A stretch of DNA of 10,886 bases from Deltaproteobacteria bacterium (GCA_019308525.1 JAFDIC010000119.1:1-10886); one strand, 5' to 3'; shown: positions 1 to 7,325, counted from the stretch's first letter. Program-made: numbers and translations. Notes: generated by a model from the letters alone, not told the origin.

Positions 1-236
1 TCGCCCGGCCCGATGGTCTGAATGATGCGCGAGCCCTTCTTGGGCTCGAAAATCTCAATGGCGACCTTTCCGAAACTGATGAGATGAAACTGATTGGCAT
101 CTTCTCCTTCCCTGTAAATCATCCGCCCCGCATCATATTGGACCTGGCTTGCAAAGCTGGCGATAACCTTTACGAGATCAGGTGCCAGGCCCTCAAAAAA
201 GGGATGAGCGGCTACTGTCTTGTACATTGCTTCCAT
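1..236 (-). CDS. Cyclic nucleotide-binding domain protein, partial (runs off the left edge)
   Basis: The N-terminal 78 codons are visible and the gene continues past base 1. The residues read as the start of a CAP/cNMP-binding beta-roll: an N-terminal helix with HPFFEGL (about 11-17), FASQVQYDAGRMIYREGEDA (about 32-51), then FHLISFGKVAIEI and a terminal IGPG that begins the phosphate-binding cassette region. No DNA-binding part is visible, so it may be a stand-alone cNMP sensor rather than a full Crp regulator. Start: ATG at 236 with AAAGGG about ten bases upstream; an in-frame ATG at 227 is possible. It follows the HydB gene on the same strand after a 158-bp gap. Small cNMP-binding proteins are known next to HydB-like iron-sulfur proteins in deltaproteobacterial group 3 hydrogenase operons, so I infer a regulatory or accessory role in that complex. 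Whether it binds a nucleotide cannot be told from this part. Confidence 0.8.
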   Translation of the reverse strand, partial: MEAMYKTVAAHPFFEGLAPDLVKVIASFASQVQYDAGRMIYREGEDANQFHLISFGKVAIEIFEPKKGSRIIQTIGPG

Positions 237-297
237 AGTGAAAACCCTTTCTCTGACTCCCGATGGGGTCAAGACAGGCAATGGAGATAGTTTGGTG

Positions 298-318
298 TCG
301 GTTATCGGTTACCGGTTA
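298..318. repeat. Three tandem 7-bp repeats, (T/C)CGGTTA
   Basis: TCGGTTA at 298-304, TCGGTTA at 305-311 and CCGGTTA at 312-318 lie in perfect register in the 158-bp gap between the HydB gene and the cNMP-binding gene. The first two units are identical and the third differs at one base. The array is too short to be a CRISPR and has no spacers. It may be a small intergenic tandem repeat or spaced protein-binding half-sites. Its function is unknown. Confidence 0.6.
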
Positions 319-394
319 TTCGACTTCTTTTTTCCGCTATCCTTGTATCTCTAGCAGAGGAAGGACGTCATTTCAGGTAGTTGTATTTCGGAAC

Positions 395-1579
395 CTAAGG
401 ATCCTGGTCCCCAGAGATCACCCGTGGTCCCCCCATTATGATTTGGGCTTCTTCTGTGATGTCTATTCCCACAGGGCACCAGGTTATGCAACGTCCACAA
501 CCCACGCATCCGTATGTGCCAAACTGTTCCAGCCATGTCGCGAGTTTATGGGTGAGCCATTGCCGGTAGCGAGCCTTCGCGGATGGCCGTATGCATCCTC
601 CATGCATGTATGAAAAATCCCGGCTGAAACAGGAATCCCACTTCCGCCACCGTTGTGCTTCCTGGCCGCTAAGGCTGTTGGCCTCGTTCACGTTGTAACA
701 AAAACACGTCGGACAGACCATGGTACAGTTTCCGCAGGTCAAACACCTCTCCGCCACCTCCTCCCAGTGGGGATGCTCGAAATGTTGGTAGAAAACCCTT
801 TGAAGTCCCGCGAGCTGTAAAGTACGTCCCATTTCTTGGGATGCCCCGTCCAGAGACTGCCTGGCAATACCCATTTCCCTTTCTTTGGCATTCGAAAACC
901 GGGTTTTTTTCAAGATGTTCCTTCCCAGGTCGGTTCTCGCTTCGACAAGATAACGATATTCGCCTCCATCGGAGAACTCCGTCAATGCGATATCAAAACC
1001 CGAAGTCGCTTTCGGGCCTGTATTCATGGAAGCACAGAAACACGTTCCCCCGGGGCTGGTGCAGTTTACCGCGATAATGCATGTCTTCTCGCGTATTGCA
1101 TTGTAAAGGGGGTCGGAAACAGGGCCTGCGTTGAAGACCTTGTCAAGGATGTTGATGGCATGGATATCACAGGAGCGAACACCCAGAAAAGCATACTTGG
1201 GTATATGGTGCTCCGGTTCCTTCACTTTGAATGTTTTGCCCTCCCTCCGGAGGCAAAACATTTGGACACTTGAGGGATGGAGAAATCTTTTCCATGGATG
1301 GGGACCAACTACGTATTGGAAAAGGGAGCCGGCAACTTCACTGTCCTCACGGAGCCTATAGGTTCCGGGCTCCTGGATGTCTTTCCACCCCACGGGAAGA
1401 TCCTTCAATGAGCTGATCCTATCGTATACAATAGCACCGCCCTCTATCTTCGGCCCTATGACCTCGTACCCTTCTTGGACCAGTGCATCCAGTAGACCCT
1501 GAAGGTCACCCTGCTCCATGATGCCGTTGATTCCAGTGTCCAGAGGTAGAGTTGGATTTCCCACTTTTACCCTTTCCAT
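395..1579 (-). CDS. hydB: [NiFe]-hydrogenase/sulfhydrogenase beta subunit, 4Fe-4S dicluster protein (HydB-like)
   Basis: A cytoplasmic electron-transfer subunit that, in group 3b hydrogenases, passes electrons between the flavin subunit (HydG) and the hydrogenase core. From the first ATG it is 394 aa. Two C-terminal ferredoxin-type clusters are clear: [11 protein letters not shown] at 279-289, followed by PTCFC, and [14 protein letters not shown] at 358-371. The central [13 protein letters not shown] (177-189) and RSCDIHA (135-141) are hallmarks shared by HydB and its relative AsrA (anaerobic sulfite reductase A). Divergent hyp genes and the neighbouring cNMP-binding gene favour HydB over AsrA. 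The start is uncertain. ATG 1579 is the first possible start after an upstream in-frame TAG but has a poorly spaced SD. GTG at 1564 has GGAAAGG six bases upstream, and ATG 1519 begins the part that looks family-like ([20 protein letters not shown]). It ends with TAG and has no membrane segments. Confidence 0.88.
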   Translation of the reverse strand: MERVKVGNPTLPLDTGINGIMEQGDLQGLLDALVQEGYEVIGPKIEGGAIVYDRISSLKDLPVGWKDIQEPGTYRLREDSEVAGSLFQYVVGPHPWKRFLHPSSVQMFCLRREGKTFKVKEPEHHIPKYAFLGVRSCDIHAINILDKVFNAGPVSDPLYNAIREKTCIIAVNCTSPGGTCFCASMNTGPKATSGFDIALTEFSDGGEYRYLVEARTDLGRNILKKTRFSNAKEREMGIARQSLDGASQEMGRTLQLAGLQRVFYQHFEHPHWEEVAERCLTCGNCTMVCPTCFCYNVNEANSLSGQEAQRWRKWDSCFSRDFSYMHGGCIRPSAKARYRQWLTHKLATWLEQFGTYGCVGCGRCITWCPVGIDITEEAQIIMGGPRVISGDQDP

Positions 1580-1729
1580 TGCCTTGAAAATGGCAGGGCA
1601 GGTCTACTTTCCCCGACCCCAGGCCTTTGACCCTGTCTTTGCCTTTCTCAAAGGGATTTCTTGCCTGGTGAGGTCCCTGGCGAGAACAACAGGAATCAAA
1701 CCTCCATTTCCACCCTCTTCGGATGGCTG

Positions 1730-1758
1730 ATTATGGCAGAGAACATCATCCCTGTAAA
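1730..1758 (-). promoter_or_regulatory. Putative sigma70 promoter for the hydB operon
   Basis: On the minus strand TTTACA (1758-1753) and CATAAT (1735-1730) are separated by exactly 17 bp. Each matches the consensus at five of six positions. Transcription would begin near 1723, leaving a leader of about 140-160 nt before the HydB start, long enough for leader regulation. Predicted by eye only. Confidence 0.5.
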
Positions 1759-1826
1759 GAGTAAAATCCGGGCCGCAGAAAGGGACTGTTCCTTAGACCG
1801 CACCTCCAGGAGAGTTTGAAAACCTG

Positions 1827-1855
1827 TTGACCTGGAAGTGCCCGTCTGGTAATTT
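1827..1855 (+). promoter_or_regulatory. Putative sigma70 promoter for the hypCFDE operon
   Basis: TTGACC (1827-1832) and TAATTT (1850-1855) are separated by exactly 17 bp. The start of transcription would be near 1862, giving a leader of about 70 nt before hypC. If real, it rules out the upstream in-frame ATG at 1859 as the start of hypC. Predicted by eye only. Confidence 0.5.
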
Positions 1856-1933
1856 TTCATGACTGTCTTCGTGTCCAGCCGACGAAGGCAGCGGCGGTTC
1901 CAGGCGAAGAGCTTAAAAAGGGAAAAGGAAACC

Positions 1934-2164
1934 ATGTGCGTTGCAATACCCTCTCGAATCGAAAAGATTGATCGTCATAGGGGCATTGTAGATATCGATG
2001 GTGTGAAGAGAGAAATCAGTCTGCTTCTCCTCGAAGATGTAAGTCCGGGTGATTGGGTCATCATACACGCGGGTTTCGCCATACACAAGATTGATGCTTC
2101 CAAGGCTCTGGAATCCCTGGAGCTATTGCATGAGGCATTCTCCGGCAAAGGCATCAAACCTTAG
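1934..2164 (+). CDS. hypC: [NiFe]-hydrogenase maturation chaperone HypC
   Basis: A small cytoplasmic chaperone (76 aa) that works with HypD to carry iron with its CO2/CO and cyanide ligands and deliver it to the hydrogenase large-subunit precursor. The start MCVAIPSRI matches the family signature MC(L/V)AIP; Cys2 is the essential iron-binding cysteine, exposed after removal of Met1. The rest has the HypC beta-barrel pattern: a valine/isoleucine-rich strand with VDIDGVKREISLLLLEDV (16-33) and then GDWVIIHAGFAI (36-47). Length agrees with the family (about 75-90 aa). The ATG at 1934 is preceded by GGAAAAGGAAACC, a good SD. A longer in-frame form from 1859 would bury Cys2 and is rejected. It is first in the hyp operon and ends with TAG, 15 bp before and in the same frame as hypF. 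Confidence 0.95.
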   Translation: MCVAIPSRIEKIDRHRGIVDIDGVKREISLLLLEDVSPGDWVIIHAGFAIHKIDASKALESLELLHEAFSGKGIKP

Positions 2165-2179
2165 ATCCCCCGAACGAAA

Positions 2180-4492
2180 TTGGAAATCTCTAGTTGCAAT
2201 AATTCAGGCGAGACGGCACGTGAGCATGTTGCACGTGCCGTAAGCGTTGAAGGAATCGTCCAGGGCGTGGGTTTCCGCCCTTTCGTATATCGCCTGGCAA
2301 AGGATTACAAACTGAGGGGTATGGTTGCCAACACCTCTTCCGGGGTTTTGATTCACGTTGAGGGGCCCTTGGAAGCTGTCCGAGAATTCTGTCGCCAACT
2401 CTCGGACAGGAGCCCGCCACTTGCTCGAATCACCAGAATCTCTGCCAAGCCTGCGCAGTTAACGGGCTTTGATCGTTTCACCATTCAAAAGAGCGACCGG
2501 GGGCACAAGAGGTCTGTACTGGTCTCGCCTGACAGCTCCGTGTGTGATGACTGTCTCCGGGAACTATTTGATCCCAATGACCGCCGCTACCTGTATCCCT
2601 TCATAAACTGCACCAACTGTGGTCCCAGGTATACTATTATTTATGATATTCCCTACGATCGCGCCAACACCACAATGAGACCCTTTCGAATGTGCAGCAT
2701 GTGCCAGGCAGAATATGATGACCCGGATGACAGGAGATTCCATGCCCAACCCAATGCCTGCCCCCAATGCGGCCCGCGGGTATCCCTGTATGATACCGAA
2801 AAGAACATCGTTCATGGGCCAGATCCGATTGCAAAGGCCGTTGCCCTGATAAGGCAAGGGTCGATACTGGCAATCAAAGGGCTCGGCGGGTTTCACCTCT
2901 GTGCGGACGCGGAGAACGATGAGGCCGTTGCGAGGCTCAGGGGAAAAAAGAGGCGTAACGATAAACCATTTGCACTCATGTCATACGATGTCGGTCGGAT
3001 CCGCGCCTTTGCCCGCGTGGCTCCAGAGGAGGAGGATCTACTTGAGTCAATTCAGCGGCCCATAGTCATCCTGGAAAAAAAGAATCCCAACTCCATATCA
3101 AAGAAGGTATCACCGGGAAACAGGCATTTTGCCGTGATGCTCCCCTATACCCCTCTCCATTACTTGATTTTGAGAGAGGGTTTCTCGGCCCTTGTCATGA
3201 CCAGCGGAAATATCAGCGATGAGCCCATTGCCCTTGAAAATGAAGAGGCATTTCAAAATCTTGCCAGGTTGGCCGACTATTTCCTCGTCCACAACAGGGC
3301 CATTCACACGAGAAGCGATGATTCTATCCTAAGGCATGCAAACGGAGCCATACGTTTGATCCGTCGATCAAGAGGCTTCGTACCCAGCCCGGTATTACTC
3401 AAGGACAAGGGCCCCCGGGTGCTGGCATGCGGCGGCCAACAAAAGAACACCGTTTGCCTCACCAGGGAAAACCAGGCCTTCTTGAGCCAGCACATCGGGG
3501 AGCTGGAAAACCTTCCAACCTACCGCTTTTTTCAATCCACTATCCAGCATCTGAAAAAGATCCTGGATATCGAACCTGAGATAATCGCCCACGATCTTCA
3601 CCCCGACTATATAAGCGCGCGTTATGCAAAGGAGCAGGAACAGGGGCGGAAGATCGGCATTCAGCACCATCATGCCCATATCGCCAGTTGTATGGCTGAA
3701 AATATGTTGGACGGACCTGTGATCGGGCTTTCTTTTGACGGGACCGGCTACGGAGTGGATGGTCATATCTGGGGTGGCGAGGTGCTTGTTGCGGAGGCAA
3801 CTCATTTCCAAAGAATGGCGCATCTGTCATATGTTCCCATGCCGGGTGGCTCATCAGCAATAAAAGAGCCTTGGAGAATGGCCGTCAGTTACCTGTACGG
3901 GACCTTTGGTGAAGATTTTTGGGAACTCGGGGTGCCCATTCTTGGTGAGATTGAAGAGAAGAAAATCCGAATCATCACCCAGATGATATCCAAAGGTATT
4001 AACTCTCCGGGCACGTCGAGTATCGGGCGGCTTTTCGATGGTACAGCCGCAATACTGGGGCTGAGGTACGCTGCGTCCTTTGAAGGACAGGCCGCCATGG
4101 AGCTGGAATCACTGTCCACTGAAGCAGCCCAGGAAACCTACGATTATGAATGGGTATCTGATGGAGGTTGTTACAGGATCCTGCTTCAACCACTCATCGA
4201 AGGAGTTGTAAAGGATGTCCAGAACCAGGTATCCCCTTCCAGGATCGGCAGCAAATTTCATCAATGGTTGATCTCACTTTTTTCCGACCTGTGCCAAGTA
4301 CTAAGGAAAAATACCGGCGTGAATCGAGTGGCGCTTAGTGGGGGGGTATTCCAGAATATGATCCTACTTGGCGGACTGTCCGGGGCACTTGAAAAAAAAG
4401 GCTTCGAGGTGTACAGCCATCGCCTTGTGCCGGCCAATGACGGGGGTCTTTCCCTGGGCCAGGCCTACGTCGCAAGGGCAACTTTTCGCTGA
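2180..4492 (+). CDS. hypF: Carbamoyltransferase HypF, [NiFe]-hydrogenase cyanide-ligand synthesis
   Basis: HypF turns carbamoyl phosphate and ATP into a carbamoyl adenylate and transfers the carbamoyl group to the C-terminal cysteine of HypE. It is 770 aa, normal for the family. Domains in order: acylphosphatase-like (about 18-105; VQGVGFRPF at 27-35 with catalytic Arg33, NTSSG at 51-55); zinc-finger-like region with four CxxC pairs (122/125, 144/147, 172/175, 194/197); YrdC-like domain (about 210-400; KPFALM, TSGNISDEP); Kae1-like domain (about 410-770; HHHAH at 496-500, FDGTGYG at 519-525, LSGGVFQN at 719-726, PANDGG at 751-756). All key motifs are present. The start is odd: the only canonical start in frame before the acylphosphatase domain is TTG at 2180, without a clear SD, so translation is probably coupled to hypC. 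It overlaps hypD's earliest possible ATG by one base (TGATG). Confidence 0.95.
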   Translation: MEISSCNNSGETAREHVARAVSVEGIVQGVGFRPFVYRLAKDYKLRGMVANTSSGVLIHVEGPLEAVREFCRQLSDRSPPLARITRISAKPAQLTGFDRFTIQKSDRGHKRSVLVSPDSSVCDDCLRELFDPNDRRYLYPFINCTNCGPRYTIIYDIPYDRANTTMRPFRMCSMCQAEYDDPDDRRFHAQPNACPQCGPRVSLYDTEKNIVHGPDPIAKAVALIRQGSILAIKGLGGFHLCADAENDEAVARLRGKKRRNDKPFALMSYDVGRIRAFARVAPEEEDLLESIQRPIVILEKKNPNSISKKVSPGNRHFAVMLPYTPLHYLILREGFSALVMTSGNISDEPIALENEEAFQNLARLADYFLVHNRAIHTRSDDSILRHANGAIRLIRRSRGFVPSPVLLKDKGPRVLACGGQQKNTVCLTRENQAFLSQHIGELENLPTYRFFQSTIQHLKKILDIEPEIIAHDLHPDYISARYAKEQEQGRKIGIQHHHAHIASCMAENMLDGPVIGLSFDGTGYGVDGHIWGGEVLVAEATHFQRMAHLSYVPMPGGSSAIKEPWRMAVSYLYGTFGEDFWELGVPILGEIEEKKIRIITQMISKGINSPGTSSIGRLFDGTAAILGLRYAASFEGQAAMELESLSTEAAQETYDYEWVSDGGCYRILLQPLIEGVVKDVQNQVSPSRIGSKFHQWLISLFSDLCQVLRKNTGVNRVALSGGVFQNMILLGGLSGALEKKGFEVYSHRLVPANDGGLSLGQAYVARATFR

Positions 4493-4542
4493 TGCCTGAT
4501 TTTGTTCAAGACCGAGCAGGAAGCCCCGGGGGAAGAGGTGGC

Positions 4543-5682
4543 ATGGTGAATCCCGCAAAAGACTACCAAGGAAGAGGCGCTTATAGAGATCCCCGGATTT
4601 GCCGGGCGATCCTCGAAGAAATCAAAAAGACAAGCCGTAGAGAAGTCCGATTAATGGAAGTTTGCGGCACCCACACCACGTCTATCTTTAGAAGCGGGAT
4701 TCGATCCATGATCCCTGACAGTATCTCTCTCCTCTCCGGGCCCGGCTGTCCCGTGTGTGTCACCACTCGAAGCGAAATCGACGTCTTTATCCGCCTCTCA
4801 GGCATGGAGGACCTGGTACTGGTAACCTTTGGCGATCTCATGAGGGTCCCAGGCTCAGAGTCCTCTCTTTCGAAGGAAAGGGCAAAGGGTAGAGATATCA
4901 GGATCGTCTTTTCGCCCCTTGACGCACTGGCAATTGCGGAGCAGAACCCCTCAAAGAAGATCGTTTTCCTGGGGATCGGCTTTGAGACAACAGCACCTTC
5001 GGTCGCCGCATCCATGATGTCCGCAAAGAGCATGGGCATTGAGAACTATTTCGTCTTTTCGGCCCACAGGAGGATACCACCCGCCCTGTTTGCCCTGATG
5101 CAGAACAGGGCTGCCAGGGTGGATGGTTTTATTCTCCCCGGGCACGTGTCTGTGATTATCGGGCAGAGTGCATATGTCTCTTTCTTTGAAGGATTCAAAA
5201 CACCGTGCGTGATTGCGGGGTTTGAGCCAGCTGACATTCTTCTGGCTATCCTGACGCTTGCCGAACAGCTTGAGTCAAACCATCCCGCACTGGTAAATAT
5301 TTACTCAAGGGCGGTCTCCTTCCATGGGAACCAAAAGGCAAAGGGCGTTATGGAGGAGGTCTTCGAGCCCCTTGATGTCAGGTGGCGCGGTCTTGGAAAA
5401 ATCCCGGAAAGCGGGCTGAAAATAAGAGAAAGTTATGCATCCTTTGATGCTGAGAGGGCCTTTGACATAACCCTGCCTGACTCTGAGGAGCGGGAAACAT
5501 GCGCCTGCGGAGATATACTCGCAGGCATAAAAGCTCCGCCGGAGTGCCCCCTTTTCAAGAAACCTTGCACTCCCTTTGATCCCCTTGGGCCATGCATGGT
5601 ATCAAGTGAAGGGGCCTGCTCGGTCTATTATAGGTATCACCAGGATATGAGAAATCTCCCCTCAGGGGGAGGGGCTGCATAG
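4543..5682 (+). CDS. hypD: [NiFe]-hydrogenase maturation iron-sulfur protein HypD
   Basis: HypD is the [4Fe-4S] scaffold that, with HypC, holds the iron while the Fe(CN)2CO group is assembled. From ATG 4543 it is 379 aa. Visible motifs: MEVCGTHT (38-45) with the essential Cys41, GPGCPVC (66-72), GIGFETTAP (144-152), and a C-terminal cysteine-rich part: CACGDILAG from 320, CPLF at 335, and Cys342, Cys351 and Cys359, which includes the 4Fe-4S ligands. I chose 4543 because GGAAGAGGTGGC lies just before it and the N terminus then fits the family. The alternative ATG at 4492 overlaps the hypF stop (TGATG) and would add 17 residues (396 aa) that look unlike HypD but would suit translational coupling. 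It ends 55 bp before hypE. Confidence 0.94.
   Translation: MVNPAKDYQGRGAYRDPRICRAILEEIKKTSRREVRLMEVCGTHTTSIFRSGIRSMIPDSISLLSGPGCPVCVTTRSEIDVFIRLSGMEDLVLVTFGDLMRVPGSESSLSKERAKGRDIRIVFSPLDALAIAEQNPSKKIVFLGIGFETTAPSVAASMMSAKSMGIENYFVFSAHRRIPPALFALMQNRAARVDGFILPGHVSVIIGQSAYVSFFEGFKTPCVIAGFEPADILLAILTLAEQLESNHPALVNIYSRAVSFHGNQKAKGVMEEVFEPLDVRWRGLGKIPESGLKIRESYASFDAERAFDITLPDSEERETCACGDILAGIKAPPECPLFKKPCTPFDPLGPCMVSSEGACSVYYRYHQDMRNLPSGGGAA
5656..5671 (+). other. GC-rich hairpin at the 3' end of hypD
   Basis: CTCCCC (5656-5661) pairs perfectly with GGGGAG (5666-5671) around a four-base loop, inside the last codons of hypD. No T-run follows directly. It could slow decay or partly separate hypD from hypE in the message, or merely be the result of a Pro/Ser/Gly codon run. 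Confidence 0.3.
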
Positions 5683-5686
5683 TGCC

Positions 5687-5710
5687 GCCTTTTAAATCGC
5701 TGCCTTTTAA
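5687..5710. repeat. 9-bp direct repeat in the hypD-hypE gap
   Basis: GCCTTTTAA occurs at 5687-5695 and again at 5702-5710, start-to-start distance 15 bp, in the 55-bp spacer before hypE. The second copy lies inside CTGC-N7-GCAG, a weak 4-bp hairpin. It may be a small local duplication; no function is assigned. Confidence 0.4.
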
Positions 5711-5737
5711 GCAGTTATTCTCCAAGGGGCAAAATCA

Positions 5738-6748
5738 ATGGGTTTTGAACACATTCTGATGGATCATGGAAGTGGAGGGGAGCTTTCGCACAGGCTTGTC
5801 AAGGAGACCATCCTCCCCCTGTTTGACAACCCTATCCTCTCCGAGCTTGGTGATGGTGCTGTTCTTGACATGGAAGGCACACGCCTTGCCTTTTCCACGG
5901 ACACGTTCGTCGTAGATCCAATCTTTTTCCCGGGCGGGAGTATCGGATCCCTTGCCGTCAACGGGACAGTAAACGATCTTGCCATGTGCGGCGCCACACC
6001 CCTTTACCTCAGTGTCGGACTTATTCTCGAAGAGGGGTTCCCCGTGAAGGACCTGGAAAGGGTCCTCAGCCATATGCGAGCTGCCGCGAAGGAAGCCGCC
6101 GTAGAAGTGGTAACAGGGGACACAAAGGTCGTCGGGAAGGGCGCTGGAGACAAGGTTTTCATCAACACGGCAGGTATCGGCCTGGTACCGCAAGGCTTGG
6201 ATCTTTCCGGTCGTGACATAGAGATTGGAGACAAGATCATTGTAAGCGGATATATCGGTGATCATGGCGTAACGATCCTGACCCAAAGAGAGGGCCTGGG
6301 CTTCGATGCCCCCATCAAAAGCGATACTGCCCCCTTGAATCATCTTGTCAGAAAGCTTCTTTCAACCGGCCGTGGCATCCGAGTACTGAGGGACCCGACC
6401 CGGGGTGGTGTTGGAACCGTACTGAACGAAATCGCTCAAAGATTCCATGTGGGAATCATGATCCTCGAAGAGGACATTCCCGTAAGGAACGAAGTTGCGG
6501 CCGTCTGTGATCTCCTGGGCCTGGACCCTCTGTACCTGCCCAATGAAGGAAAGTTCATTGCACTGGTAAGTGCCCGGCAAGCAGACTCGATCCTTCAAAC
6601 CATGAAAAGTGACCCACTGGGCAGGGACGCTGCTATGATCGGAGAAATAGCTGAAGACTGCCCAGGTCAAGTCTTTATGAAAACCCGGATCGGCGGCACG
6701 AGGATCATCGAAATGTTGACCGGGGAGCAGTACCCGAGGATCTGCTAA
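5738..6748 (+). CDS. hypE: Hydrogenase maturation protein HypE, carbamoyl dehydratase
   Basis: HypE accepts the carbamoyl group from HypF on its C-terminal cysteine and dehydrates it with ATP to a thiocyanate, the source of the cyanide ligands passed to HypC-HypD iron. It is 336 aa, usual length. Visible: MDHGSGG (8-14), STDTFVVDP (53-61), GTVNDLAMCGA (76-86), VVTGDTKVV (124-132), RDPTRGG (218-224), NEGK (269-272), and the diagnostic C-terminal PRIC ending in Cys336. The fold is the AIRS/PurM-like ATP-binding family, related to SelD and ThiL, but the PRIC tail and the hyp context exclude those. ATG 5738 has AAGGGG upstream at normal spacing. It is the last hyp gene here; hypA and hypB are not in the window. 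A GNAT gene follows on the same strand after 72 bp. Confidence 0.96.
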   Translation: MGFEHILMDHGSGGELSHRLVKETILPLFDNPILSELGDGAVLDMEGTRLAFSTDTFVVDPIFFPGGSIGSLAVNGTVNDLAMCGATPLYLSVGLILEEGFPVKDLERVLSHMRAAAKEAAVEVVTGDTKVVGKGAGDKVFINTAGIGLVPQGLDLSGRDIEIGDKIIVSGYIGDHGVTILTQREGLGFDAPIKSDTAPLNHLVRKLLSTGRGIRVLRDPTRGGVGTVLNEIAQRFHVGIMILEEDIPVRNEVAAVCDLLGLDPLYLPNEGKFIALVSARQADSILQTMKSDPLGRDAAMIGEIAEDCPGQVFMKTRIGGTRIIEMLTGEQYPRIC

Positions 6749-6820
6749 GCTTCAGGGGGTCACCCATTAGAGGGCCGGTCAAGTGAAAAAAATACTTTTG
6801 GCCTGAGGAGGAGTCGAGGG

Positions 6821-7237
6821 ATGATTCGATATGTACCGTCCGTGGAAGGGGTGAATTGGAAAGAGGTGTCTTCCATCTTCAAGGAAGTCAACTGGGGAGA
6901 AAGGGACCCGGCGGACATTTCCATGACCTTCAGAAAGAGTACTTACACCGTGTTTGCCTATGATGATGACAGGCTGATCGGTTTTGGGAGGACCCTGGAT
7001 GATGGGAAGTATTACGCGGTTCTCGTTGACGTTGTGGTAAGGCCTGCTTACCAAAAAAAGGGCATAGGCACTCACATCGTGAATTACCTCAAAGACGCCT
7101 GCAAGGGCTACATCTTTGTCACCCTTACGTCTGCGCCGGGCAAGGAAGAATTCTATGAAAAACTTGGCTGGAAAAGGCAGAAGACGGCCTACATGTGGCC
7201 CAAAGACAGCGCCCAGGAGAAGGAACACTGTCTTTAG
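6821..7237 (+). CDS. GNAT-family N-acetyltransferase
   Basis: A 138-aa single-domain protein of the acetyl-CoA-dependent GNAT superfamily; the substrate is unknown. Motif A is clear at 70-87: the strand DVVVRPAYQ followed by the acetyl-CoA pyrophosphate loop QKKGIGTHIV (78-87). Before it a strand-turn-strand LIGFGRTLDDGKYYAVLVD, and near the end the family-typical EFYEKLGW (110-117). No signal peptide or membrane segment, so cytoplasmic. ATG 6821 follows AGGAGGAG within a purine-rich leader. It lies 72 bp after hypE on the same strand with no clear terminator between them, so it may be co-transcribed, though no link to hydrogenase maturation is known. The closest type is the small YhbS/ArgA-like group of general GNATs; a finer call is not justified. 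Confidence 0.87.
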   Translation: MIRYVPSVEGVNWKEVSSIFKEVNWGERDPADISMTFRKSTYTVFAYDDDRLIGFGRTLDDGKYYAVLVDVVVRPAYQKKGIGTHIVNYLKDACKGYIFVTLTSAPGKEEFYEKLGWKRQKTAYMWPKDSAQEKEHCL

Positions 7238-7275
7238 ATAAATACTTGGTCCCCAATACCTGGCCCGGGGTCCCA

Positions 7276-7305
7276 GCCAACCTGTTACGGCACAACCAGG
7301 TTGGC
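7276..7305. terminator. Perfect 9-bp hairpin between convergent genes, possible bidirectional terminator
   Basis: GCCAACCTG (7276-7284) and CAGGTTGGC (7297-7305) are exact reverse complements around a 12-base loop, in the 88-bp gap where the plus-strand GNAT gene and the minus-strand DsbA-fold gene converge. Neither arm is followed by a T-run, so it is not a classical intrinsic terminator. Its symmetry and position suggest a transcript-end hairpin working on both strands. Confidence 0.45.
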
Positions 7306-7325
7306 AGAGGTTTGCCCGGAGTGCG

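Larger units (their letters stand above)
1580..1933. promoter_or_regulatory. Divergent intergenic regulatory region between the hydrogenase and hyp operons
   Basis: This 354-bp stretch has no convincing gene; the short ORFs crossing it resemble no known protein and carry no good start signals. It separates two operons transcribed away from each other, one for hydrogenase subunits and one for their maturation enzymes. Each side carries a sigma70-type promoter with a 17-bp spacer (listed separately). I found no sigma54 (TGGCAC-N5-TTGCA type) element. The putative -10 boxes lie about 115 bp apart, so one regulator bound between them could control both directions. No obvious operator palindrome was recognised by eye. 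Confidence 0.7.

Noticed and set aside
298..318. CRISPR array
   Set aside because: The units are 7 bp and adjoin directly without spacers.
395..1579. Anaerobic sulfite reductase subunit A (AsrA) instead of HydB
   Set aside because: The families are related, but the divergent hyp operon and neighbouring cNMP-binding gene point to a hydrogenase. The genes to the left of the window would settle it.
1859..1933. Longer HypC starting at the in-frame ATG 1859
   Set aside because: It would bury the essential Cys2, has no good SD, and starts almost at the predicted transcription start.
1696..1935. Minus-strand 79-aa reading frame upstream of hydB
   Set aside because: It overlaps the hypC start and both promoters, resembles no known protein, and its start lacks an SD.
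2162..2164. Pyrrolysine read at the hypC TAG
   Set aside because: HypC is full length at this stop, HydB and the DsbA-fold gene also end in TAG, and nothing of a pyrrolysine system is in the window. Plain termination is simpler.
5735..6343. Minus-strand 202-aa reading frame opposite hypE
   Set aside because: Shadow of hypE, with no start signal or recognisable domain.
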